A stretch of 27,407 nt of DNA, taken from the NCBI GenBank assembly GCA_036310005.1, contig JAXJSP010000051.1:1-27407 (forward strand), in the 5' to 3' direction. The position numbers and the translations under genes were made by a program. Below are positions 8,994-16,783 of this stretch, piece by piece; the first letter of the stretch is position 1; the number at the start of each line of letters is the position of its first letter. Source of the DNA: JAXJSP01 sp036310005. GTDB lineage: Bacteria > Bacillota > Clostridia > Oscillospirales > Acutalibacteraceae. The notes below the pieces were generated by a model that was not told the DNA's origin, did not search any database, and saw nothing but the letters and a program-made list of their open reading frames with translations.

Positions 8994-9823
8994 TTTTTAT
9001 CATCTCTTTTCAAAAGAATACTTTTAATTACATTTGGCATTCCCAAATAATAAACATTTTTTATGATTGTATCATAAAGTTTTGTATTTAGCAATTCAAA
9101 ACTTAAACCGGCATCGGTAGATGACACATTTAATGTTCCCTGAACATCTTCGATTTTTCTGTCAATTAATGGATTAAAGCGATTTTTCTTAATATCATCA
9201 TTCAAGTCATCTAATGCATCTGCTAAATAAATCCATTTACCTGTGCAATATCCCATTCTGTATAAAATTCGCTTTTCATCAGAAGAATCAACCATTGTTT
9301 CAAATATTTTTCCAAGCGCAATCGCAGTAGGTTCTGACGACAAATCGATATCTGCTCCGTTTCTTTCAACTTCAAACTGACGGTCTGAGTACTCTTTAAC
9401 TATATCAGAAATATTTGGTAACTCTTTTGTTGCTTTTTTAAATTTTCTATTAATAATCAATTTAAATATCTGATAGAATACTTTTTTCAGGCCTTTTTCA
9501 TCTTTTATCTTATCTATTAAACTGTAATACAACAAAATGACAGAAACACCCGATGCAAAATCAAATATATCGTCACAGCCACAACAATAATTACACTTTT
9601 TGAAAGGATTAGTTGTACACCTTTTCTTTTCAAAACTGCATTTTTTATCAAGCACAGATAAATTTAACATGGCTAAAAAAGCAAAGTCGTAATTTAAAGT
9701 CCATCTTGCTATTAATCCGTACTTCTTACCTATGCGCTTACACAAAGTGCAATATATTGCTTTATAAGCATCATATTCGCAAACTTTAAGTTGAGGTTTG
9801 CAAATTTTTACATATCCAAACAT
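8990..9823 (-). CDS. DUF5685-family Cys-rich protein
   Basis: A 277-aa protein of unknown function. I recognise it as DUF5685-like from its MFGYVKICKPQL start, CTLC motif near residue 26 and the Cys cluster around residues 60-85 (KKCNYCCGCDD). Downstream are two acidic helices, YYSLIDKIKDEKG near 105 and DALDDLNDDIKKNRFNPL near 205. Their spacing recalls the two Asp-rich motifs of squalene/phytoene synthase folds; this is my inference only. AAGGAGG, 5 bp before the ATG, overlaps the uvrA stop, so translation may be coupled. Its own stop overlaps the J-domain gene start by 4 bp. The two Cys-rich neighbours probably act together. Confidence 0.8.
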   Translation of the reverse strand: MFGYVKICKPQLKVCEYDAYKAIYCTLCKRIGKKYGLIARWTLNYDFAFLAMLNLSVLDKKCSFEKKRCTTNPFKKCNYCCGCDDIFDFASGVSVILLYYSLIDKIKDEKGLKKVFYQIFKLIINRKFKKATKELPNISDIVKEYSDRQFEVERNGADIDLSSEPTAIALGKIFETMVDSSDEKRILYRMGYCTGKWIYLADALDDLNDDIKKNRFNPLIDRKIEDVQGTLNVSSTDAGLSFELLNTKLYDTIIKNVYYLGMPNVIKSILLKRDDKK

Positions 9824-9832
9824 TTTGCCTCC

Positions 9833-12658
9833 TTAAAGTAACGGTATTAAATATTTGCCTGTATAAGATTTTTTATTTTTTGCTACTTCTTCGGGAGTAC
9901 CGCATGCTACAATTTCGCCGCCTTTATCTCCCCCGTCAGGTCCGAGGTCAATAATATAATCAGCCGACTTAATCACATCTAAATTATGCTCAATCACTAC
10001 AACGGTGTTTCCGTCTTCGACCAGCCTATTTAATACATCAATTAACTTTTGAACGTCAGCAGTATGAAGGCCTGTTGTAGGTTCATCCAGAACATAAATT
10101 GTCTTACCTGTTGAACGCTTGGAAAGTTCGTCTGCTAATTTAACTCTTTGCGCTTCTCCGCCTGATAATGTTGTTGCTTGCTGTCCTAATTTTACATAAC
10201 CCAAGCCGACATCATAAAGAGTTTTGATTTTATTATAAATCTTCGGAACAGAAAAGAAAAACTCCATAGCTTCTTCAATCGTCATATCCAAAACTTCGTG
10301 AATATTTTTGCCTTTATATTTAACATCCAAAGTCTCTCTGTTATATCTTTGTCCTTGGCAAACCTCACAAGGAACATAGATATCGGGCAAAAACACCATT
10401 TCAATTTTAACTATTCCTTCGCCTTGACAGGCTTCACATCTGCCGCCTTTAACATTAAACGAAAATCGGCTTGCTGTATATCCTTTCATTTTAGACTGTT
10501 GAGTCTGAGCATACAATTCTCGTATATCGTTAAAAACTCCTGTATAAGTTGCAGGATTTGAACGGGAGGACTTTCCTATCGGAGATTGGTCAACTGCAAT
10601 TATTTTGTCTAAATACTCAAGACCTAAAATGTCATCACATTTACCTGTCTTCATCTTTGCACCGTTTAGTTCATTACAAAGTTTTCTATAAATTACCTCA
10701 TTAACCAAAGACGATTTTCCGGAACCTGACACGCCTGTAACAGCAACAAACATACCTAAAGGAATTTCAACATCCAAATTCTTTAAGTTGTTTTGTTTTG
10801 CTCCTTTCACGGTTAAAAATTTACCGTTGCCTTTTCTTCTTGACAAAGGCACTTCAATTTTCTTTTTACCCGATAAATATTCACCTGTAACAGAGTCTTC
10901 GCATTTACATAAATCATCTACTGTCCCTGCAAAGACAATATTACCACCGTGAATACCCGCTCCCGGTCCCACATCGACAATAAAATCGGCTGCTCTCATT
11001 GTGTCTTCATCGTGTTCAACAACTACTAAAGAATTACCCAAATCACATAAATCTCTTAAAGTTTTCAGAAGTTTCTCATTATCTTTTTGATGAAGTCCTA
11101 TACTCGGTTCATCCAAAATATACATAACCCCTGTTAGCGAAGAACCGATTTGAGTTGCAAGCCTTATTCTCTGGCTTTCGCCTCCCGATAAAGTTGTTGC
11201 GGTTCTTGACAATGTTAAATAAGAGAGACCTACGCTGTTTAAAAACTGTAATCTTGATTTGATTTCTTTTAAAATTCTATCGGCTATTTGTTTTTCTCTG
11301 TCAGTTAAAACCAAGTTATCAATAAAATCGTAGCAATCGTTTACAGTCATATTGCTCATTTGGTTAATATTAATACCGCCGACCGTAACACCCAATGAAA
11401 TTGGGTTAAGCCTTGCTCCTTTACATTTCGGGCAGTTACAAGTACTCATATATGACTGAATTTCATTTTTAGAATATTCGCTGTCTGTTTCTCTGTATCT
11501 GCGTTCCAAATTATTGACAATGCCCTCAAATTCAGTGATTAAAGTTTCACTTCGAAATTCTCTCGGTCTTGAAAATTTTAATTTTTTTCCCTTTGTTCCG
11601 TATAATAGGGCTTCTTTTGCTTCGTCGGAATAATCTTTAAACGGAGTATCAAGTGTAAAACCATAATGCTCGCCTAGTCCTTTATAGTACATGTGAGCAA
11701 TAGAATTATACTTATCTATACTGTTCCATCCGCTTACTCTTATCAGTCCTTGAGACAAAGATAACTTTTCATCAGAAATTACAAGTGACGGATCTACAGT
11801 CATTAAAACTCCGATGCCTCCGCACCTTTCACACGCACCGAACGGGTTATTAAACGAGAACATTCTCGGTGATAATTCCTCGATACTGATATTATCTTCA
11901 GGGCATGCATAATTAAGGGAAAATACTAATTCTTCCTTATCAATAATATCTATAATTATATTTCCGTTTGATAAATTGCAGGCAGTTTCAATTGAATCGG
12001 TTAACCTTGATATAATATCTTCTTTTAAAACTAATCTGTCTACCACAACTTCAATATTATGCTTTTTGTTTTTATCTAATTTAATTTCTTCGGTTAAATC
12101 ATAAATACTGCCATCGACTCTGACTCGCGCATAACCCGAAACTTTAAGTGAGGCAAGTTCCTTAACATGCTCGCCTTTTCTTCCGATAACGATAGGTGCT
12201 AAAATTTGAAATTTAGAGCCTTTTTCCAGATGCATGATTTTATCGACAATCTGATCTACTGTCTGTTGAGTAATTTCACGACCGCAAACGGGACAATGCG
12301 GCAAACCTATTCTTGCATATAAAAGGCGCATATAGTCATAAATTTCAGTAACTGTTCCGACAGTTGAGCGCGGATTTCGAGAAGTTGTTTTCTGGTCGAT
12401 AGAAATTGCAGGTGATAAACCGTCTATTGAATCTACATCAGGCTTGTCCATCTGGCCTAAAAACTGTCTTGCGTAACTTGACAAAGACTCAATATATCTT
12501 CGCTGTCCTTCCGCGTACAAAGTATCAAATGCTAATGAAGACTTTCCCGAACCGGATAAACCTGTAAAAACAACAAATTTATCGCGCGGGATAGTTAAAT
12601 CTACATTTTTTAAATTGTGCTCTCTGGCACCTCTGATTATAATTTTATCGTTAGCCAA
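9833..12658 (-). CDS. uvrA: Excinuclease ABC subunit UvrA
   Basis: DNA damage sensor of nucleotide excision repair; dimerises, loads UvrB and belongs to the ABC ATPase superfamily. The 941-aa product has two ATPase halves. Walker A sequences are GLSGSGKSSL and GVSGSGKSSL; ABC signatures are LSGGESQRIRLA and LSGGEAQRVKLA; zinc-binding Cys sets are CPVCG, CPKCKGAR, CEACQGEG and CEVCQGQR. I move the start to the TTG at 12658: GGAGG is 5 bp upstream, the family starts at this point (LANDKIIIRGAREHNLKNVDL), and the longer frame to 12736 would overlap the end of uvrB. It follows uvrB by 16 bp and is followed by the DUF5685 gene after 9 bp. Confidence 0.97.
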   Translation of the reverse strand: MANDKIIIRGAREHNLKNVDLTIPRDKFVVFTGLSGSGKSSLAFDTLYAEGQRRYIESLSSYARQFLGQMDKPDVDSIDGLSPAISIDQKTTSRNPRSTVGTVTEIYDYMRLLYARIGLPHCPVCGREITQQTVDQIVDKIMHLEKGSKFQILAPIVIGRKGEHVKELASLKVSGYARVRVDGSIYDLTEEIKLDKNKKHNIEVVVDRLVLKEDIISRLTDSIETACNLSNGNIIIDIIDKEELVFSLNYACPEDNISIEELSPRMFSFNNPFGACERCGGIGVLMTVDPSLVISDEKLSLSQGLIRVSGWNSIDKYNSIAHMYYKGLGEHYGFTLDTPFKDYSDEAKEALLYGTKGKKLKFSRPREFRSETLITEFEGIVNNLERRYRETDSEYSKNEIQSYMSTCNCPKCKGARLNPISLGVTVGGININQMSNMTVNDCYDFIDNLVLTDREKQIADRILKEIKSRLQFLNSVGLSYLTLSRTATTLSGGESQRIRLATQIGSSLTGVMYILDEPSIGLHQKDNEKLLKTLRDLCDLGNSLVVVEHDEDTMRAADFIVDVGPGAGIHGGNIVFAGTVDDLCKCEDSVTGEYLSGKKKIEVPLSRRKGNGKFLTVKGAKQNNLKNLDVEIPLGMFVAVTGVSGSGKSSLVNEVIYRKLCNELNGAKMKTGKCDDILGLEYLDKIIAVDQSPIGKSSRSNPATYTGVFNDIRELYAQTQQSKMKGYTASRFSFNVKGGRCEACQGEGIVKIEMVFLPDIYVPCEVCQGQRYNRETLDVKYKGKNIHEVLDMTIEEAMEFFFSVPKIYNKIKTLYDVGLGYVKLGQQATTLSGGEAQRVKLADELSKRSTGKTIYVLDEPTTGLHTADVQKLIDVLNRLVEDGNTVVVIEHNLDVIKSADYIIDLGPDGGDKGGEIVACGTPEEVAKNKKSYTGKYLIPLL

Positions 12659-12674
12659 ATTTTCCTCCGTTAAA

Positions 12675-14636
12675 TTAAATCGAATCTTGTAATTGAGCAA
12701 TTTTATCTCTAAGCATAGCCGCATGTTCAAATTCAAGCATTTTCGCTGCGTTTTTCATCTCTCTTGTTAATCTTGCAATAAGTTCTTTCTTTTCGGCTTT
12801 TGACAGTTTCTTACCGTTGTCATCTCTGATTGTCTTAGGAGTTATCTCAATTACATCTCTTATTTCTTTTGTAATGGTTTTTGGTGTAATCTTATTATCT
12901 GAATTATATTGAATCTGAATATTTCTTCTTCTTTCAGTTTCCCTGATAGCATTCTCCATTGAGCGAGTAACGCTGTCAGCATACATAATTACTTCGCCAT
13001 TCGCATTTCTTGCAGCTCTGCCTATTGTTTGAATCAGCGACTGTTCACTTCTTAAAAAGCCTTCTTTGTCTGCGTCTAATATTGCGACTAAAGACACTTC
13101 GGGGATATCAAGTCCTTCTCTTAACAAATTGATTCCGACAAGTACATCAAATTCGCCAAGACGCAAATCTCTTATAATTTCCATTCGTTCAATTGTGTCG
13201 ATATCATGGTGCATATAGCGAACTTTAATTGAGTAATTTTCAAGATAAGAAGTTAAATCTTCCGCCATCTTTTTAGTCAGAGTTGTTATCAGTACTCTTT
13301 CATTGGCATCAATTCTTTTATTAATTTGAGAAATAATATCATCTATTTGACCTTCAGTAGGTTTAACTGTAATTTTAGGATCAACAAGTCCTGTAGGTCT
13401 GATTACCTGTTCAACTATCTGTTTGCTTTCTTTTTTTTCAAATTCACCCGGAGTGGCACTAACAAAGATTGCCTTACCTATTTTTGAATAAAACTCATCG
13501 AAATTTAACGGTCTGTTATCGAAAGCAGACGGTAAACGAAATCCGTAATCAACAAGCGAAGTTTTTCTTGCTTTATCTCCGCCAAACATTCCTCTTACTT
13601 GCGGCAAGGTTACATGTGATTCATCAACAAACAACAAAAAGTCGTCACTAAAATAATCAAGCAAAGTAAAAGGAGTTGCTCCCTTAGGTCTGCCTGCTAA
13701 AACTCTTGAATAGTTTTCAATTCCTTTACAGGTGCCTATTTCTTTAAGCATTTCAATATCATATTCTGTTCTTTGTTTAATTCTTTGTGCCTCTATCAGT
13801 TTACCGTTTGCAGTAAAGTATTCTATTCGCTCATTCATTTCATTTTCTAATTCTTGTAATGCACTGCTCATTTTATCGGGCGGAATTATATAATGAGACG
13901 CAGGATAAATTCCGACATGACCTAAATTCGCCTTAATTTCACCTGTTAAAACATTAATCTCGCTTATTCTGTCAATCTCATCTCCGAAAAACTCGACTCT
14001 GATTGCTTTATCGGTGTAATAAGCAGGAAAAATTTCGATTACATCGCCACGAACTCTGAATTTATTTCTGACAAAATTAATATCGTTTCTTTCATACTGC
14101 AATTCTACTAATTTTCTTAAAAGTTCGTCTCTGTCTTTTTGCATTCCCGGTCTTAGTGAAATTACCATATTTCTGTAATCAATAGGACTTCCCAAAGAAT
14201 AAATACAAGATACACTTGCAACAATGATTACATCGTTTCTTTCAGAAAGTGAACAGGTTGCCGAATGTCTTAACTTATCTATTTCGTCATTAATTGCAGA
14301 GTCTTTTTCAATATAAGTATCAGAGCCGGGAATGTATGCCTCAGGTTGATAATAGTCATAATAGGACACAAAGTATTCAACCGCATTTTCGGGGAAAAAT
14401 TCGCGAAACTCTGAACACAGCTGTGCGGCGAGTGTCTTATTGTGAGCGAGAACGAGGGTTGGACGGTTTACTTTTTCAATAATATTAGCCATTGTAAAGG
14501 TCTTACCGGAACCGGTTACGCCTAATAAAACTTGCTTGTTTTTTCCGTTTTTAATACCTTCGGTCAATTTTTGGATAGCCTCCGGCTGGTCTCCGGTAGG
14601 ACTATAATTTGAATGTAAAATAAACTTATCTGCCAA
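12675..14636 (-). CDS. uvrB: Excinuclease ABC subunit UvrB
   Basis: DNA-verifying helicase-like subunit of nucleotide excision repair. At 653 aa it is full length. Seen are Walker A GVTGSGKTFT (about 38-47), the beta-hairpin segment YYDYYQPEAYIPGSDTYIEKD (starting about 92), the DESH box, helicase motif VI region QTIGRAARNANG, and the C-terminal UVR domain (about 615-650). The start is TTG at 14636 with AGGAG 7 bp upstream. Its first 91 codons have a second copy at 18567-18842. A 98-bp tract (14488-14585) is identical in both, and the sequence to each side differs. The 5' end here therefore seems to come from another source than the rest. It is the first gene of a minus-strand operon. Confidence 0.97.
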   Translation of the reverse strand: MADKFILHSNYSPTGDQPEAIQKLTEGIKNGKNKQVLLGVTGSGKTFTMANIIEKVNRPTLVLAHNKTLAAQLCSEFREFFPENAVEYFVSYYDYYQPEAYIPGSDTYIEKDSAINDEIDKLRHSATCSLSERNDVIIVASVSCIYSLGSPIDYRNMVISLRPGMQKDRDELLRKLVELQYERNDINFVRNKFRVRGDVIEIFPAYYTDKAIRVEFFGDEIDRISEINVLTGEIKANLGHVGIYPASHYIIPPDKMSSALQELENEMNERIEYFTANGKLIEAQRIKQRTEYDIEMLKEIGTCKGIENYSRVLAGRPKGATPFTLLDYFSDDFLLFVDESHVTLPQVRGMFGGDKARKTSLVDYGFRLPSAFDNRPLNFDEFYSKIGKAIFVSATPGEFEKKESKQIVEQVIRPTGLVDPKITVKPTEGQIDDIISQINKRIDANERVLITTLTKKMAEDLTSYLENYSIKVRYMHHDIDTIERMEIIRDLRLGEFDVLVGINLLREGLDIPEVSLVAILDADKEGFLRSEQSLIQTIGRAARNANGEVIMYADSVTRSMENAIRETERRRNIQIQYNSDNKITPKTITKEIRDVIEITPKTIRDDNGKKLSKAEKKELIARLTREMKNAAKMLEFEHAAMLRDKIAQLQDSI

Positions 14637-14718
14637 GTTCTCACTCCTCTCTTTTGTGATTATTTTCTGTCTTTTTATTGTCTTAAATTCACTCGAAATT
14701 TCCTCAAAAAGTTGGCGA

Positions 14719-14747
14719 ATAGTAAATTACACGAATTTAGGTCACAA
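14719..14747 (-). promoter_or_regulatory. Possible promoter of intact uvrB
   Basis: Minus strand: TTGTGA (14747-14742), a 17-bp spacer and TACTAT (14724-14719). The spacer and -35 box lie inside the 29-bp repeat. The other repeat copy keeps the -35 box but has a poorer -10 (GTCTAT). No LexA-type box was seen. Confidence 0.4.
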
Positions 14748-14753
14748 ATTTGT
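14725..14753. repeat. 29-bp direct repeat, left copy
   Basis: Starts AATTACACGAATTT and ends GGTCACAAATTTGT; matches 18449-18477 in 27 of 29 positions, same orientation. The pair encloses the Crp/Fnr-Hcp cassette. Confidence 0.75.
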
Positions 14754-14855
14754 AATCGTAATCAGTACAAAATATTCAGCCAAGTATTCAGTTGCGTTAA
14801 ACCCGCTATTTTAAAGGAAAAAATGATTTTTTATAAAAATCAAAATTCGTGTAAT
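14726..14855. repeat. 130-bp segment with 13-bp terminal inverted repeats
   Basis: ATTACACGAATTT at 14726-14738 is the exact reverse complement of 14843-14855. The layout is like a small non-autonomous (MITE-like) element, but no target duplication is visible. Between the ends are two stretches similar to uvrB at the place where the truncated copy breaks off. Confidence 0.4.
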
Positions 14856-14877
14856 CAAGTTCAATTTTGAAAGGTCA

Positions 14878-14920
14878 ACAGGATAACACAAAACGAGATA
14901 AAATAACACGAAATAACACA
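14878..14920. repeat. ATAACAC repeats, left flank of the cassette
   Basis: ATAACAC occurs at 14883, 14903 and 14913, thus 20 and 10 bp apart. ACAGGATAACAC (14878-14889) recurs inverted at 18500-18511, where ATAACAC-like units are also 10 bp apart. Confidence 0.5.
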
Positions 14921-15045
14921 ATACGTTATCGTTTAATAAATATTATAACATAAATGCAGCAAAATTAAAAGTGATTGCATCAATATTCCCGACATACATT
15001 GCATACGTATTACTTAGCAAAAAAGATTACTTCACAAAATTGTTT

Positions 15046-15063
15046 GTAGTCATTATTGACTAC
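15046..15063 (-). terminator. Hairpin directly after the Crp/Fnr gene
   Basis: GTAGTCA and TGACTAC form a 7-bp perfect stem around a 4-nt loop, adjoining the stop codon. The following minus-strand tract (AAACAATTTTG) is a weak T-run, so termination may be partial. Confidence 0.45.
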
Positions 15064-15723
15064 TTATAATAGCCTGAATTGGTTTTTGTCAAATTCCAAT
15101 AGCCCTTCATCCCGCATTTTGCAAAGCTCATTGGACATAGCGCTTCTGTCAACTGACAAAAAATCCGCAAGCTGCTGACGGTTATATGGAATGGTGAAGT
15201 ATGAGCAATTCTGTCGCTTGGCTTCTTCGGATAAATAGGAAATCAATTTTTCTCGTGTTGAACGCTTGGACATATGACCGAGCTTCTGCACGAGCTTTCT
15301 GTTTTTCTCGGAAATTGCGAAAAACAAATTCTGAACTACCGTTGCGTGAAAACGACAAGCAGAAGAACAAGTGGTAATAATTTTCTTTACATCAAAAAAC
15401 ATTACAGCGCTATCTTCCACTGCGACAACATCGTTGAGCAATGCGCCGCTTTCGGGAGCAACGTAGGCTTCACCGAACATCTCGCCAACCGATATTTGAC
15501 CAAGGATACTACGATTCCCCCAATAATCGTCGTTTTGAATGTGTAAATTGCCTTCCACTAAGACGGTAATATCGTTTGAGTGCTCTCCTTGTCTTAATAC
15601 ATATTCACCCTTCTTATAAGTGAAAAGTCTTGCACCAAGGCAGGAAAGCATAGAAACGATTTCATCGTCACCAACACCGGAAAACAACTGAGTTCTTTTG
15701 AGAACGGATACATACTTTTTCAT
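15064..15723 (-). CDS. Crp/Fnr-family transcription regulator
   Basis: A 219-aa regulator with an N-terminal cyclic-nucleotide-binding-type beta barrel (GEYVLRQGEHSNDITVLVEG; SVGEMFGEAYV) and a C-terminal winged HTH (IPYNRQQLADFLSVDRSAMSNELCKMRDEGLLEFDKNQFRLL). There is no N-terminal Fnr Cys cluster; cysteines are scattered (SCLG, TTCSSACRF), so the signal is not evident. Such regulators commonly sit beside hcp in anaerobes and respond to nitrosative or oxidative stress. The start at 15723 has GAAAGTGA upstream; the ATG two codons earlier lies too close to that site. It is divergent from the TIGR04076-ferredoxin-hcp operon, with a palindrome placed to activate that operon and lie downstream of its own promoter. 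Confidence 0.92.
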   Translation of the reverse strand: MKKYVSVLKRTQLFSGVGDDEIVSMLSCLGARLFTYKKGEYVLRQGEHSNDITVLVEGNLHIQNDDYWGNRSILGQISVGEMFGEAYVAPESGALLNDVVAVEDSAVMFFDVKKIITTCSSACRFHATVVQNLFFAISEKNRKLVQKLGHMSKRSTREKLISYLSEEAKRQNCSYFTIPYNRQQLADFLSVDRSAMSNELCKMRDEGLLEFDKNQFRLL

Positions 15724-15737
15724 AAACATCACTTTCT

Positions 15738-15751
15738 GTTGTAAATACAAC
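15738..15751. promoter_or_regulatory. Palindromic operator, probable Crp/Fnr-family site
   Basis: GTTGTA-AA-TACAAC, 6-bp perfect arms, of the general TTG-type form used by Crp/Fnr proteins. Its centre (15744.5) is 41.5 bp upstream of the start expected from the + strand TATAAT at 15774-15779, the class II activator position. For the minus-strand promoter it falls about 9-22 bp after the expected start, suiting repression. Confidence 0.6.
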
Positions 15752-15766
15752 CGCTTTGTTTTCTTT

Positions 15767-15795
15767 ATTGTACTATAATGGAGCCATAAAGTCAA
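15767..15795 (-). promoter_or_regulatory. Promoter of the Crp/Fnr gene
   Basis: Minus strand: TTGACT (15795-15790), a 17-bp spacer and TACAAT (15772-15767). It physically overlaps the -10 box of the divergent hcp operon. Confidence 0.65.
15774..15779 (+). promoter_or_regulatory. -10 box of the hcp operon promoter
   Basis: A perfect TATAAT without a good -35 box at the usual distance, as expected where an activator bound at -41.5 replaces it. GGGAGGTGG for the first gene follows at 15797. Confidence 0.55.
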
Positions 15796-15811
15796 TGGGA
15801 GGTGGATAGAA

Positions 15812-16066
15812 CTGAAACCCAGAATCAAGATTACTTTGATCGACAGAAAAGGCAGTCATCCATGCCACAGAAGACATCAGATCGGAGACACCTTTGATTA
15901 CGATACCGAAAGAGGCAAACTTTGCCCGATGGCAATGCACGTCGCATTTCCGTATATAGACATACTGCGATACGGCGGAGAGCCACCAAAAGCAGAGTGC
16001 GGCGAAATTCGGTTTTGTTGTCCTGACAGTGATGTTATCAATGTTTTTAGAATTGAAAAGGAGTAA
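15812..16066 (+). CDS. TIGR04076-like small Cys/His protein
   Basis: An 84-aa protein of unknown function that I recognise as TIGR04076-like. Features are an IKITLID strand, HPCHRRHQIGDTFDYD, the KLCPMAMHVAFPYIDILRYGG core and a CCPDSDVINVFRI end. Conserved Cys and His suggest metal or cluster binding. The reading frame has no ATG start. GGGAGG (15797-15802) is 9 bp before a CTG codon at 15812, and starting there gives the family's N-terminal strand. The alternative TTG at 15836 has no ribosome site and would lose that strand. It is the first gene of the Crp/Fnr-controlled operon; its stop ends at 16066, directly before the next gene's region. Confidence 0.65.
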   Translation: MKPRIKITLIDRKGSHPCHRRHQIGDTFDYDTERGKLCPMAMHVAFPYIDILRYGGEPPKAECGEIRFCCPDSDVINVFRIEKE

Positions 16067-16072
16067 ATGACT

Positions 16073-16768
16073 ATGATTAGAAAAATTATCAAAATTGATG
16101 AAGAAAAATGTAATGGTTGTGGCGCTTGTGCTGCAGCTTGCCACGAAGGTGCTATTGAAATGATAAACGGTAAAGCAAAACTCACACGTGAAGATTATTG
16201 CGATGGTCTTGGCGATTGCCTTCCCACTTGTCCCGTAGATGCAATAACTTTTGAGGAAAGAGAAGCGCCTGCTTATGATGAGGCTGCTGTGCTCGAAGCA
16301 AAATCAAAAAAGCACGATACTCTGCCTTGCGGTTGTCCCGGCACGCAGTCAAAATCTATCAAACACGATGAATGTTCTTGCCCAACTACAAGTGCTCCCG
16401 TTGTCAGCAGATTATCACAATGGCCTGTGCAGATTAAGCTCGTTCCGGTAAATGCACCATATTTTGACGGAGCAAACCTTTTGGTTGCGGCAGACTGTAC
16501 CGCCTACGCTTACGGTAATTTCCATAACGAGTTTATCCGTAATCATATTACGCTTATCGGTTGTCCTAAGCTTGATGAGGGTGATTATACCGAAAAACTG
16601 ACTTCCATTATCGCAAATAACGATATTAAAAGTGTAACCGTTGTTCGTATGGAAGTACCTTGTTGCGGCGGTATCGAGTATGCGGTTAAACAGGCTTTAC
16701 AAACAAGCGGTAAATTCATTCCGTGGAGAGTTGTTACCATCTCTACCGACGGTAAAATATTAGATTAA
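16073..16768 (+). CDS. Hcp-associated ferredoxin-like 4Fe-4S protein
   Basis: A 231-aa iron-sulfur protein, probably the electron donor or partner of Hcp. The N-terminal 60 residues hold a bacterial ferredoxin domain: CNGCGACAAAC, then CDGLGDCLPTCP with a CP ending. A Cys-rich linker follows (PCGCPG, DECSC). The C-terminal domain has LIGCPKLD and RMEVPCCGGIEYA and resembles a conserved domain of clostridial proteins next to hcp. I favour the ATG at 16073 because AAAAGGAG ends 9 bp upstream; the ATG at 16067 would be only 3 bp away. It lies between the TIGR04076-like gene and hcp, 15 bp before hcp, without a terminator. No Hcr-type reductase is present, so this may replace it. Confidence 0.9.
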   Translation: MIRKIIKIDEEKCNGCGACAAACHEGAIEMINGKAKLTREDYCDGLGDCLPTCPVDAITFEEREAPAYDEAAVLEAKSKKHDTLPCGCPGTQSKSIKHDECSCPTTSAPVVSRLSQWPVQIKLVPVNAPYFDGANLLVAADCTAYAYGNFHNEFIRNHITLIGCPKLDEGDYTEKLTSIIANNDIKSVTVVRMEVPCCGGIEYAVKQALQTSGKFIPWRVVTISTDGKILD

Positions 16769-16783
16769 ACTGAGGACAGAAAA

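Larger units (their letters stand above)
14637..15063. other. Gene-free stretch rich in short repeats between uvrB and the Crp/Fnr gene
   Basis: 427 bp with no convincing gene. It holds the uvrB promoter, one copy of a 29-bp direct repeat (14725-14753), a 130-bp segment with 13-bp inverted ends (14726-14855), two short stretches resembling uvrB codons near 85-90 (14766-14798), several ATAACAC repeats (14883-14920) and the hairpin after the Crp/Fnr gene (15046-15063). The remaining AT-rich part (about 14930-15040) shows nothing I can name. Confidence 0.7.

Noticed and set aside
14637..14760. LexA/SOS box for uvrB
   Set aside because: No GAAC-N4-GTTC-type site was found upstream of the intact gene or of the truncated copy.
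14878..14920. CRISPR array
   Set aside because: Repeat units are only 7-10 bp, irregular and without spacers or cas genes.
15773..16185. Long minus-strand open frames opposite the first gene of the hcp operon
   Set aside because: They lie antisense to a recognisable TIGR04076-like protein and ferredoxin, have no ribosome site and no recognisable domain.
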